Source: JAXDBV01 sp034678415
Lineage (GTDB): Bacteria; Bacteroidota; Bacteroidia; Bacteroidales; VadinHA17
Direction of reading: 5' to 3'
Length of the DNA stretch: 13,380 nt
NCBI GenBank assembly: GCA_034678415.1
Contig: JAXDBV010000299.1
Coordinates: 1 to 13,380 of the forward strand
Part shown: in pieces, positions 1-7,353 of the stretch
Numbering within the stretch: the stretch's first letter is position 1
How the letters are laid out: each line of letters starts with the position of its first letter
Made by a program: the position numbers and the translations under genes
The notes under the pieces: generated by a model
What the model saw: only the letters and a program-made list of their open reading frames with translations
The model's database searches: none
What the model was told of the DNA's origin: nothing

Positions 1-422
1 TTATCATGAAACAGGCTAACCCCGTCGCTTTGTATCCTTTCGCCGGCGCTGTTATGCATCCTTATATCGTTGCCGTATTGATCCAGGAACCAGTCGGGCA
101 GACCCGCACCCCTGTACTCGGCAAGGATGATTGGCCCTGGTTTTGCTATACAAAATAGTCCATGTTTTTTACAACGATGGATCCACCCTACCAGGTCCCG
201 TTCCGGTGAAGAACGGCCATTGAAATCAAACTCGAGCTCCCGTGGTTCGTGCCATGCCCAGGGAATATAAGTGCTGACTGCTGTCAGTCCGGCATCCCTT
301 GCTGCTTCAAGGTGTTCATCCCAGCGCGAACGCATGATCCTGAAATAATGGATCTCCCCCGAATTGAGAAACATCTTTTTGTTTCCCAGAAAAAAACCGT
401 CCTTATTGATACTGAATGTCAT
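1..422 (-). CDS. GH35-family glycosidase/transglycosidase, N-terminal part (cut by left edge)
   Basis: Only the first 140 codons are in the window; the frame is open to base 1. The N-terminus matches the GH35 TIM-barrel start: SGEIHYFRI (residues 21-29), the run AGLTAVSTYIPWAWHEP (44-60), and KPGPIILAE (94-102) followed by GLPDWFL, equivalent to the usual PGPYICAEW...GLPAWLL. The catalytic ENEYG-type region would lie outside the window. The start at 422 is fixed by an in-frame TGA five codons upstream. There is no signal peptide, so the protein is probably cytoplasmic. It begins 43 bp after the sugar symporter gene with no terminator between them, so it is probably in the same operon. Most GH35 enzymes are beta-galactosidases. 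Here the GH144-type neighbours make a beta-1,2-glucosyltransferase, as shown for the Ignavibacterium album GH35 protein IALB_1185, a serious alternative. The family call is firm; the activity is inferred. Confidence 0.9.
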   Translation of the reverse strand, partial: MTFSINKDGFFLGNKKMFLNSGEIHYFRIMRSRWDEHLEAARDAGLTAVSTYIPWAWHEPRELEFDFNGRSSPERDLVGWIHRCKKHGLFCIAKPGPIILAEYRGAGLPDWFLDQYGNDIRMHNSAGERIQSDGVSLFHD

Positions 423-465
423 TGTTATGCATTTTCATTTCTTCAAGCCTTGCTTCTTCATTTGT

Positions 466-2529
466 TTATCCATCTGAGGTTTTCCTGTTCCTTAGTGTGA
501 GTAATTGTTTTATCTCCTGGAGTCGTTTTTCTGTCAGTGAGTAACGGAAAATAAAAAGAAATGATACCAGGCTTAACAGCAACGGCAAACCTATCTCAAC
601 CACCCGCATCATAAGCAAGGTATATGGTGTCTGTTTTGTCAGGGATCCTGTACAGGCTTCTATACTGACAAGGTCCTTATCAATGGAATCCGGTGATGAT
701 GTACAGTCGATGACCGCAAGGCTGTGTTGTATTGCGGTGATGTTTTGTAAAAGGGTATCATAATGATCCCGGTTTTTCTTATATTTAAGAGAGCTGATTT
801 TCAGGTGTGTCATGAGCTCGAAAGCGTTCATCCTGGCCTTATCAAGCCGGGATTGGAGAGTGAGCATAACCGCTTGTTCGAACAGTGGTCTCATCAGGGA
901 GTCGGCCACCTGTGGTCCCAGGCCTTGCAGCCGATGCTGCATATCTTCAAGGGCATTGACCGTTGATCTTGTGGCAGACATTGTATTCACAAGCTCTTCC
1001 TGTCTCCGGGTTTGGAAAATTATGGTCTCAGCTTCTGCCTTGTCATTCTTTCTCTCCGACTCATTCTCCAGATAAGACAGGTATTCATTTGCTTCATCCA
1101 TGGCATCCGCAACATGTGTCCGTATCTTTTCAAGCAGTTGGGTGTTGCTACCATTGAGGATGAGTTTTCCATCCCATGACTGTACCTTACTGCGTAATTC
1201 CCTGATGCTCCCCTGCAGGCTGTCCACTTTTGTGACCTGTATCTCGTCAAACAAGGTAAGAACGATCAGTGAGCCGGCGACGAAGCTGGCAAAGGCTGTT
1301 CCCAGTTTAATAAACCACCAGTATACTGAGTAGTAGCTCCCCTCGGTCCGCTGGCCGGAGTGCAGCTCGTCTTCATCACATATGTCACCCACCATGGATG
1401 ATCCCAGGGTGAAGAAAAAGAGCATGCCTGAAGAAAGCAGGACGGTGGGTATGATGATCAGGTAGGGATGATGGGGATTATAACAGACGATTTTGGATAG
1501 CTGTGCCAGGCACATAAGGATCATGGCCAGCATGAGAGTGTTACGCTTCCCCAGTTTAGGGCTGATCCAGTTCAGGGGAAATACGGCCAGAACCCCTGTG
1601 ACAGCCCAGATGGTGCCGTTAATACCGAGAAGGCGGGCACCTGCGACCTTGTCTCCGCCAAAAACATAAAAGATCGGTATGTACGAACCCAGCAGGTTGA
1701 CAAAATTAAATCCCATTGCCAGGGTAAAGATCGTTGCCACCAGCCTGAGAAAATTCTTATTCGTGCTGGCACGTTTCATATCTTTCCAGAACGGTGTTCT
1801 CTTCTGTTTGACGATCTTCACAAATCCCGGTTCGCGCAGGCTGAAAAACCACCAGAATGAGAGAGGTATGAGGATAGCTGCAATAAGGATGGAAACATAC
1901 CGCATGCCATCGGCTTCATTGCCTCCGGTACCCCTGAACGCTTCGGTATTGGCGAGGGCAAAGAGCCAGGGTGTGCTCATGGCAAAAATATTACCGACAA
2001 AACTCTTGGCACTGAACAGGCGGGTGCGTTCATGGTAATCGGTAGTCATCTCCATGCCAAGGGCGCCGTGAGGAATCTCGAAAATGGTGGTGGCAGTATA
2101 AAAAAGGACGAGCGAAACAAGAATATATACCAGTTGGAAAGCCTGAAAGCCCGATTCGGTGGGGAACCAGGTACGCACCATATCTCCCCTGGGGATCCAC
2201 CACATGACTACAAAGAAGACGGCCACCAGCAGGCCGCCGATCAACAGGTAAGGACGACGGCGTCCCCAGCGTGTGCGGGTATTGTCGGATAAATGGCCAA
2301 TAATGGGATCGGAAAAAGCATCCCATAAACGGGGAATGATCAGGATAACACCCAGCCAGAAGGCGCTGAGCCCCAGGCTTATATTGCCCATCAACCCCAC
2401 AAGTATCCCGGCAATGTTGAATAAAGCAACGGGTATGATGCCCCCCGAACCGTATGCGGCCAGCTGTGAAAAACGAACCTTGTCCTCCGTTCTTATCCTG
2501 TGATTCACATTTGTTTCCCTGGCTTCCAT
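466..2529 (-). CDS. GPH-family (MelB-like) sugar symporter with a ~200-residue insert before TM12
   Basis: Inner-membrane major facilitator protein of the glycoside-pentoside-hexuronide:cation symporter family (MFS_2). Family hallmarks are DPIIGHLSDNTRTRWGRRRP (residues 74-93) and GDICDEDELHSGQRTEGSYY (381-400). Hydrophobic segments run through residues 28-425 and one more lies at about 641-662, followed by the typical tail RYSLTEKRLQEIK. At 687 residues it is well above the usual ~450-500. The excess is a hydrophilic, helix-rich block at about 430-633, between TM11 and TM12, rich in Glu, Lys, Arg and Gln with coiled-coil-like stretches and two cysteines (609, 626). With the family topology of cytoplasmic termini this loop should face the periplasm. 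The gene starts 25 bp after the upstream glycosidase gene and precedes the GH35 gene by 43 bp. It is likely to import the oligosaccharides released in the periplasm. The family is certain, the cargo is not. Confidence 0.93.
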   Translation of the reverse strand: MEARETNVNHRIRTEDKVRFSQLAAYGSGGIIPVALFNIAGILVGLMGNISLGLSAFWLGVILIIPRLWDAFSDPIIGHLSDNTRTRWGRRRPYLLIGGLLVAVFFVVMWWIPRGDMVRTWFPTESGFQAFQLVYILVSLVLFYTATTIFEIPHGALGMEMTTDYHERTRLFSAKSFVGNIFAMSTPWLFALANTEAFRGTGGNEADGMRYVSILIAAILIPLSFWWFFSLREPGFVKIVKQKRTPFWKDMKRASTNKNFLRLVATIFTLAMGFNFVNLLGSYIPIFYVFGGDKVAGARLLGINGTIWAVTGVLAVFPLNWISPKLGKRNTLMLAMILMCLAQLSKIVCYNPHHPYLIIIPTVLLSSGMLFFFTLGSSMVGDICDEDELHSGQRTEGSYYSVYWWFIKLGTAFASFVAGSLIVLTLFDEIQVTKVDSLQGSIRELRSKVQSWDGKLILNGSNTQLLEKIRTHVADAMDEANEYLSYLENESERKNDKAEAETIIFQTRRQEELVNTMSATRSTVNALEDMQHRLQGLGPQVADSLMRPLFEQAVMLTLQSRLDKARMNAFELMTHLKISSLKYKKNRDHYDTLLQNITAIQHSLAVIDCTSSPDSIDKDLVSIEACTGSLTKQTPYTLLMMRVVEIGLPLLLSLVSFLFIFRYSLTEKRLQEIKQLLTLRNRKTSDG

Positions 2530-2554
2530 AAAATGGCTATTGTTGCTGTGTACC

Positions 2555-5500
2555 TTAGTAATAAATCATAACTTCAGCAGGGCATGCCCTGACAGTGATC
2601 TCCTTTTCTGAAAATTCCCTGGTGTCCGATCCGTTAATGGTCACTCTCACCGGAGGCTGTGATCGATTCATGTTTCTTATTTTAATCCCGTTGGCGGGAA
2701 GAGAGACATTTCCGGAAATGGAGAAACGGTATGTCCTATGATCTTTTTTAATGGTATAGGAAATATCTCCATAATATGTCGGCAGGTTTTCCACCGACAT
2801 ACCTTCGTCTGCATCAATCCATTCCTGGTACAATGCCGGGGCCAGGACCAGGGTCTGGTCGACTTCATTTTCATACACGAACATGGAACGGACGGCATTG
2901 ATGAAGTCACTGCCCACCCATGTGTGAGGCATGTCTCCAATGAACTGTGGTGTCCTTGGATCGTTCCATACCACCTCTGCCCAGTGGTTCCATCCTTGCG
3001 GCCGCTGATCATTCAGGAAAAACTCCATGAGCTCATGCGCTCTTTCCGGCTGATCCAGCATGATGAATGAACCAATGAGGCGGTGCTCATAAGGGGTGTA
3101 GTTCACCCAGTCAATCGTCCCGTCTCTCCTGTTTCTGAAGTATTCATAGTACTTTTCAAACGTATTATATACCTGTGGTTTGGGCATATTGATTAACTCG
3201 TTACAGGGAGTTAATGCAATCGTGGTGGAAGTGGCATCAAAATCTCCCAGTTCGACGCAACCGGGTATATAATCTATATGCCGGGTTTTCATAGCCAGGT
3301 GAATGGAGCGATAAAGATTTTCACGGAATGTATCCCGGATTCCTTTAATTCTTTCATATGATTCCTTCTCACCCAGTATTCTCTGGATCTCGGTTGCATC
3401 CTTGAGCCCTTTCAACGTGAAGAAATTATCCCAGTAGGAATGCATGGGTTTTGCTGAGTATCCTTCATGGCTGATGGATTCGGGTACCAGCCCGTAGAAG
3501 GCTCGCACACTGTCATTACCGTATTTGTAATGATCGGTCGATCTTTCAGCAATGAGGGATTCAATATATTGCACGGCGCTCAGGACATTTTTGTTTTTTG
3601 AACGGAGGAACCCGGTATCCTTTGTGAAATTGAAAAATTCCCGGATCAGGTAGATCAGTTCCCCATTGCTGTCATTTTCCGGGACAGGATCAGGTCCCCT
3701 GAAATCAACCACGCAGGGCACTTTCCCGTTTTCATATTGATGAGCTGTATACCTGTCAATGAATTCCCTCACTTCGCTGACGATACCCGACTTGAGCAGG
3801 GCCGATGATGTCAGAGCCCCGTCGCGTATCCAGCTTCGTTCATATGAGCGTGAACCAGGCTGGATGCCCGCACGGTCCCTGTTGATCAATATGTATATAA
3901 GCATCGACCTATAGGTATTGATGATACGGTCAGCCGATGCCGGTAAACGGAACTTTATGTGGCCTGTCTTTTTCCTCCAGTAGTCAGACGCCATGTAAAA
4001 ATCATCGGATGCAGCATCACCTTTAGATTTATCTATTGTGGTGTTATCCTCGTAATATGGAACATGTAGAATAATTTCTGTGCGTTCAGCCGGTTTCAGA
4101 GAAAGGGAATACTTTAATATGCCCTGCGCCAATCCGTTAGGGTCAGTCACCGAAAGGCCGGAAGGAATCATTCCGTTGCGGATGAGTTCAACCATGTTCC
4201 CCTCATCGAATGGCAGGGCTCCGAAAGCCTCATACCTTTTCCGGGGAAGTATGAGTTTGTCATCCACAACAATCCTTCCTTCTTCTTCTCTAATAGAATG
4301 AATTTTGCCGGTTCCTCCGGGCATATTCAGGAACTGGTATGAGGGGTTCACCTGAAAAGGGCGGATCAGCAGGTAAAATTCAAATTCCTGCTGTCGCTGC
4401 GAAACATTCTCAAAGGAATAACCAATTGTTAACCTTGAATGTTTATTCGCTTCACCTACGGAGGCCACCCTGGTTGTGAACCTCAGATCACTGCAATTCC
4501 ACGTTACGGAGGGGATGAAACAAAGATCACGGCATTCCTCCTTGCCACCGAGCGATTGGAGAGAGGTCACATTGCTCCAGTTATAAAGGGTATTATCGAT
4601 TCTGATCATCGGTTCGATGGAGAAACGGCCCTTCTCCACCTCCACCATCCCGTCTTCATTCAGTAGAGCCTCCCTGGTATCGCTGTTCACCCCTGTGATG
4701 GTCCAATACGATGCCTGCCCGGAAAAATACCTTGGATAGTCCCCGTATGGCGAGTGTCTGGCAACATAGCTAAAAAAATCATTCATTGTGAGGGAATTCA
4801 TGATATCCGGGAACTGTATCTCCGCTATTCCATACCGGTTGCCGGAAGCGCTTTTTAAGAGATTTATCCTGACAAACCTTGCTTCGGTCTCAGGTAACCG
4901 TATAAAGCTGGTATGGCTGCGATTGGATGTTACTGAATAAACCTTCTCCCAGCGTTTTCCGTCATCCGACAGGTGAACATCAAAGCTTTCGGCATGCTTT
5001 TCTTTCAGCCATTGAATATGCAATCCGCCAAATTCTCTCCGTGTTTTAAAGTCAACCGTGATCTCCTGGTGTTTTCTTTTGTGGCTTTCCCAGGCGGTCA
5101 ATAAAGAATGGTCGGTCATGGTGCCCGGCATATGGTTCTTAAGGGAGGAGGAAGCCGTGACAGACGGAATGGGATAATCCTGCTGTTCAGGAGGGAGAGC
5201 CTTAAAAGTGAGATTATCGATCCAAACGGTTCCCTTCCCGCCGACAAAGGATGCAATGGTGAATTCAATCCGGTCGATCCTCCTCAGGTCTTTATCGGAT
5301 GTGGGACCCCAGGCAAAAGAGATATGTCTTTTCCTGATACGGATCTTTTTCCATCCCTCCGGGAAATCGTAGTTACGGTTGTTCATCCACCATACATTAT
5401 TCCCGGTACTGTCAATGAACTTTATTTCAAAATTGTTAGGGGGTGATTCGGCTTTCAGGTAAAAGGTGAATTCATAGTTGTCGGGCAGGTCAACGGGAAT

Positions 5501-5737
5501 GTTTTTTTGTATCCCGCCGTAACCGGTGCCCTTGGTGAAATCATAATCGAGGCGTATGGCATTCCCCGTCAATCCTTTCTCAACCGTCAGGTGCAGGTCA
5601 ACACCATCGGACTTTATGAAAGACCATCCTTCCCTGGTTTCAAATTCATCCAGAATATTAACCTGAGCATTAATATATGAAAACGTTATCATTAAAAAAA
5701 ATAAGGCGAGTTGTATTTTATTAAATAATGTCTTCAT
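2555..5737 (-). CDS. Secreted discoidin-domain six-hairpin glycosidase-like protein, GH family not recognised
   Basis: 1060 residues. A Sec signal peptide (1-24, ending INAQ, no lipobox) predicts a soluble periplasmic or secreted enzyme. Domains by reading: a CBM-like beta-sandwich (about 27-180, with EFETREGWSF and GTVWIDNLTF), an F5/8 type C (discoidin) domain (about 190-310, with LLTAWES, VHLSDDGKRWEKV and ARFVRINLL), a beta-rich region (about 320-560), an (alpha/alpha)6-like helical region (about 600-970), and a C-terminal beta domain (about 980-1060). The helical part has SYERSWIRDGALTSSALL (631-648), resembling the WxRD motif of GH15-like enzymes, then GKVPCVVDFRG and DPVPENDSNGE (673-693) and a Trp/Glu-rich WNHWAEVVW (917-925). 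Glu689, Glu693 and Glu921 are candidate catalytic acids. No T9SS C-terminal signal is seen. It lies between the PF10091 genes and the symporter, as expected for an enzyme that shortens oligosaccharides before import. I cannot name its CAZy family; the glycosidase role rests on fold-like features and context. Confidence 0.75.
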   Translation of the reverse strand: MKTLFNKIQLALFFLMITFSYINAQVNILDEFETREGWSFIKSDGVDLHLTVEKGLTGNAIRLDYDFTKGTGYGGIQKNIPVDLPDNYEFTFYLKAESPPNNFEIKFIDSTGNNVWWMNNRNYDFPEGWKKIRIRKRHISFAWGPTSDKDLRRIDRIEFTIASFVGGKGTVWIDNLTFKALPPEQQDYPIPSVTASSSLKNHMPGTMTDHSLLTAWESHKRKHQEITVDFKTRREFGGLHIQWLKEKHAESFDVHLSDDGKRWEKVYSVTSNRSHTSFIRLPETEARFVRINLLKSASGNRYGIAEIQFPDIMNSLTMNDFFSYVARHSPYGDYPRYFSGQASYWTITGVNSDTREALLNEDGMVEVEKGRFSIEPMIRIDNTLYNWSNVTSLQSLGGKEECRDLCFIPSVTWNCSDLRFTTRVASVGEANKHSRLTIGYSFENVSQRQQEFEFYLLIRPFQVNPSYQFLNMPGGTGKIHSIREEEGRIVVDDKLILPRKRYEAFGALPFDEGNMVELIRNGMIPSGLSVTDPNGLAQGILKYSLSLKPAERTEIILHVPYYEDNTTIDKSKGDAASDDFYMASDYWRKKTGHIKFRLPASADRIINTYRSMLIYILINRDRAGIQPGSRSYERSWIRDGALTSSALLKSGIVSEVREFIDRYTAHQYENGKVPCVVDFRGPDPVPENDSNGELIYLIREFFNFTKDTGFLRSKNKNVLSAVQYIESLIAERSTDHYKYGNDSVRAFYGLVPESISHEGYSAKPMHSYWDNFFTLKGLKDATEIQRILGEKESYERIKGIRDTFRENLYRSIHLAMKTRHIDYIPGCVELGDFDATSTTIALTPCNELINMPKPQVYNTFEKYYEYFRNRRDGTIDWVNYTPYEHRLIGSFIMLDQPERAHELMEFFLNDQRPQGWNHWAEVVWNDPRTPQFIGDMPHTWVGSDFINAVRSMFVYENEVDQTLVLAPALYQEWIDADEGMSVENLPTYYGDISYTIKKDHRTYRFSISGNVSLPANGIKIRNMNRSQPPVRVTINGSDTREFSEKEITVRACPAEVMIYY

Positions 5738-5774
5738 ATTATTGATGGTTCATTCAAAATAATTTAATTAATTA

Positions 5775-5806
5775 TTATTAATAAAACATATTATTAAAAA
5801 AACATA
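5775..5806. repeat. Tandem 16-bp AT-rich direct repeat (two copies, one mismatch)
   Basis: Read on the minus strand, TATGTTTTTTTAATAA (5806-5791) is followed at once by TATGTTTTATTAATAA (5790-5775); the two differ at one base. The first copy abuts the TGA stop codon (5809-5807) of the upstream PF10091 lipoprotein gene. The repeat sits in a 69-bp gap (5738-5806) that is far more AT-rich than the rest of the window, just ahead of the 1060-residue glycosidase gene. It could be part of a promoter or operator for an internal transcript, or a product of slippage in AT-rich DNA. The repeat itself is seen directly; no function can be read from it. Confidence 0.65.
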
Positions 5807-7216
5807 TCAGGGGGAAGTATCGGATTTCAGGTATTCGAATCCAAGGATACTGAGTCCTTTCTGTATTATCGGGTCATTCATCACAGCATTCCACACCAGT
5901 CCTGTCCTGAAATTTTCAATCATGATCAGCATGGGTCCCTGGTCGATGCCGATGTAATCATTGTCCACCCACTTGGCAGTGGGGTTGAAAGCGTCATAGT
6001 AACCATAACGGCCCCAAAGAATATCTCCGTATCTTTTATTCAGTGACCGGATGGTAGGCAGGACGATCTCCGGGGCGAAAGGAAGGGATGAAATAGAAGC
6101 ATAAGGTGCAATGGTTCCGTCATCGAAGTAATTGTAATCCGGGCCGCTGGTTCCTCTGCCGGCATAGCCCAGGAATTGTTTATCATCGAAATTATATTCC
6201 CCGGTTGGTCCATCACTGGCGGTGATACCCCAGCAGAGGGAGTCATAGCCGGTCCAGCCCCCGGGGTTATCTATGGCATATTGTTGTTGTACATACGTGG
6301 CCCGACGGGAATTATCGAAGTAATCCGTGCCTTTGGCCTTCATGTATTCATCGGCCAGCTGGCGAAAGTCGATGAATGCATGGGAAAACTGGTGTCCGAA
6401 GAGGGGAGGGAAAGCCACATGCTGGAGGCCTTCATAAGGAGTATGCCAACGGTAGGATTTTATCCATGACCGGTAGCTCTGTTCGATGTTTTTCATTCCG
6501 CTGCCGGCTGCCAGTATATAAAGGAACAGGGCTTCATTGTAACCTCTCCAGCCCATATGATGGAGGCCTTTCTCCGGTGTCCAGGCCATGGAGATTGTAT
6601 ACTCGTATTCACCGCCGGCAGGCATTTCCATGAAATTCCAGTCAACTCTCTCCAGGAGCCTGGCAGCCAGGGAGCGTATTTCATTTTCCACCGTGTTATC
6701 AAGATGGAAGTAATTTCTGGCAAATATGATTCCCATCATGAGCAGGCCGGTATCCACCGAGGAGAGTTCGCAATTCCATTCTCGTGTTCCTGAATCCATC
6801 TTCAGAAAATGGTAATAAAAACCTTTATATCCTGTTGAAATTGTGTCGGCATTCTGAACGGAATGAATAAAGAATTTGAGGATGGAGAGGGTAATTTCAG
6901 CCGCCTGCTCACGGGGTATCCAGTTTCTTTCCGCACCGATGGCAAACGCAGGTAAGCCAAATCCGGTGGCTGCTATGCTGGCAGGAGCCCAGGCTGCTGT
7001 GCGGTCTTTGACAATCCCCTTTTCGGGATGATGTTCATTCAGGAAGTACAGGAAGGTTTTATGCTGGATGGAATCTAGCATCACTTCCTCATCAGTGGTC
7101 AATGGATAATCAACCTTATCCCCGGATCTGTATTCAGGTGGTTGAGGTTGCTTACACGATGCCATCATGAAGGCTGCCAGGAACAATATTTTAATGATTT
7201 TGGGATAATTTTTCAT
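5807..7216 (-). CDS. PF10091 'glycoamylase' superfamily lipoprotein, non-GH144-like motif (paralog 1)
   Basis: 469 residues. A lipoprotein signal ends FMMASC with Cys21, followed by KQPQPPEY, which lacks an acidic export signal, so the protein probably sits on the periplasmic side of a membrane. From about residue 42 to the end it is one (alpha/alpha)6-type PF10091 domain: KTFLYFL (53-59), GWRGYNEAL (222-230), PPLFGHQFSHAFIDFR (270-285), CWGITASDGP (328-337), and LWGRYGYYDAFN with IDQGP near the C-terminus. The region that carries D-x3-D-x2-E in GH144 instead reads CELSSVDT (149-156), with Asn148, Ser152 and Asp155 at the three positions. It therefore resembles the 'ELS-T/S-x-D-T' PF10091 proteins annotated as glucoamylase-like, not GH144 proper. 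The start at 7216 is supported by AGGAAAG six bases upstream. It follows its paralog by 137 bp in which I saw no clear terminator. The substrate is probably the same beta-glucan; the exact reaction is unknown. Confidence 0.88.
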   Translation of the reverse strand: MKNYPKIIKILFLAAFMMASCKQPQPPEYRSGDKVDYPLTTDEEVMLDSIQHKTFLYFLNEHHPEKGIVKDRTAAWAPASIAATGFGLPAFAIGAERNWIPREQAAEITLSILKFFIHSVQNADTISTGYKGFYYHFLKMDSGTREWNCELSSVDTGLLMMGIIFARNYFHLDNTVENEIRSLAARLLERVDWNFMEMPAGGEYEYTISMAWTPEKGLHHMGWRGYNEALFLYILAAGSGMKNIEQSYRSWIKSYRWHTPYEGLQHVAFPPLFGHQFSHAFIDFRQLADEYMKAKGTDYFDNSRRATYVQQQYAIDNPGGWTGYDSLCWGITASDGPTGEYNFDDKQFLGYAGRGTSGPDYNYFDDGTIAPYASISSLPFAPEIVLPTIRSLNKRYGDILWGRYGYYDAFNPTAKWVDNDYIGIDQGPMLIMIENFRTGLVWNAVMNDPIIQKGLSILGFEYLKSDTSP

Positions 7217-7353
7217 TTCAATCTTTCCTGATGTTAGTTAACTGAGGTATTGTGCCTGTGACATACGTCTTTCGCTGCCGGAAGGAACGCACAAGCTTTG
7301 GTTATAAAATGTGATCGACGGTATATACCTTCGGGAGCTTTTTACCATCTGAA

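Noticed and set aside
631..1242. Symporter insert as a fused separate gene or a frameshift artefact
   Set aside because: The GPH sequence resumes in the same frame after the insert (TM12 and the RYSLTEKR tail), so no frameshift is needed. There is no second start or complete independent domain I can name.
2030..2326. Minus-strand 98-codon frame overlapping the symporter gene
   Set aside because: It is another frame of the same strand, within the conserved GPH core. A nested gene is not supported.
5108..5446. Plus-strand 112-codon open frame inside the discoidin-domain gene
   Set aside because: The sense frame encodes the CBM-like and discoidin domains, while the antisense translation is low-complexity and unlike a protein family.
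5755..5762. Bacteroidota -7-like element (TTATTTTG on the minus strand, one mismatch to TAnnTTTG)
   Set aside because: There is no convincing -33 element at the right spacing, the implied leader would be only about 10 nt, and such matches are expected by chance in AT-rich DNA.
7320..7329. Perfect 10-bp palindrome GGTATATACC in the gap between the two PF10091 genes
   Set aside because: It is isolated, short and AT-centred, with no second copy or associated promoter seen. It could be chance.
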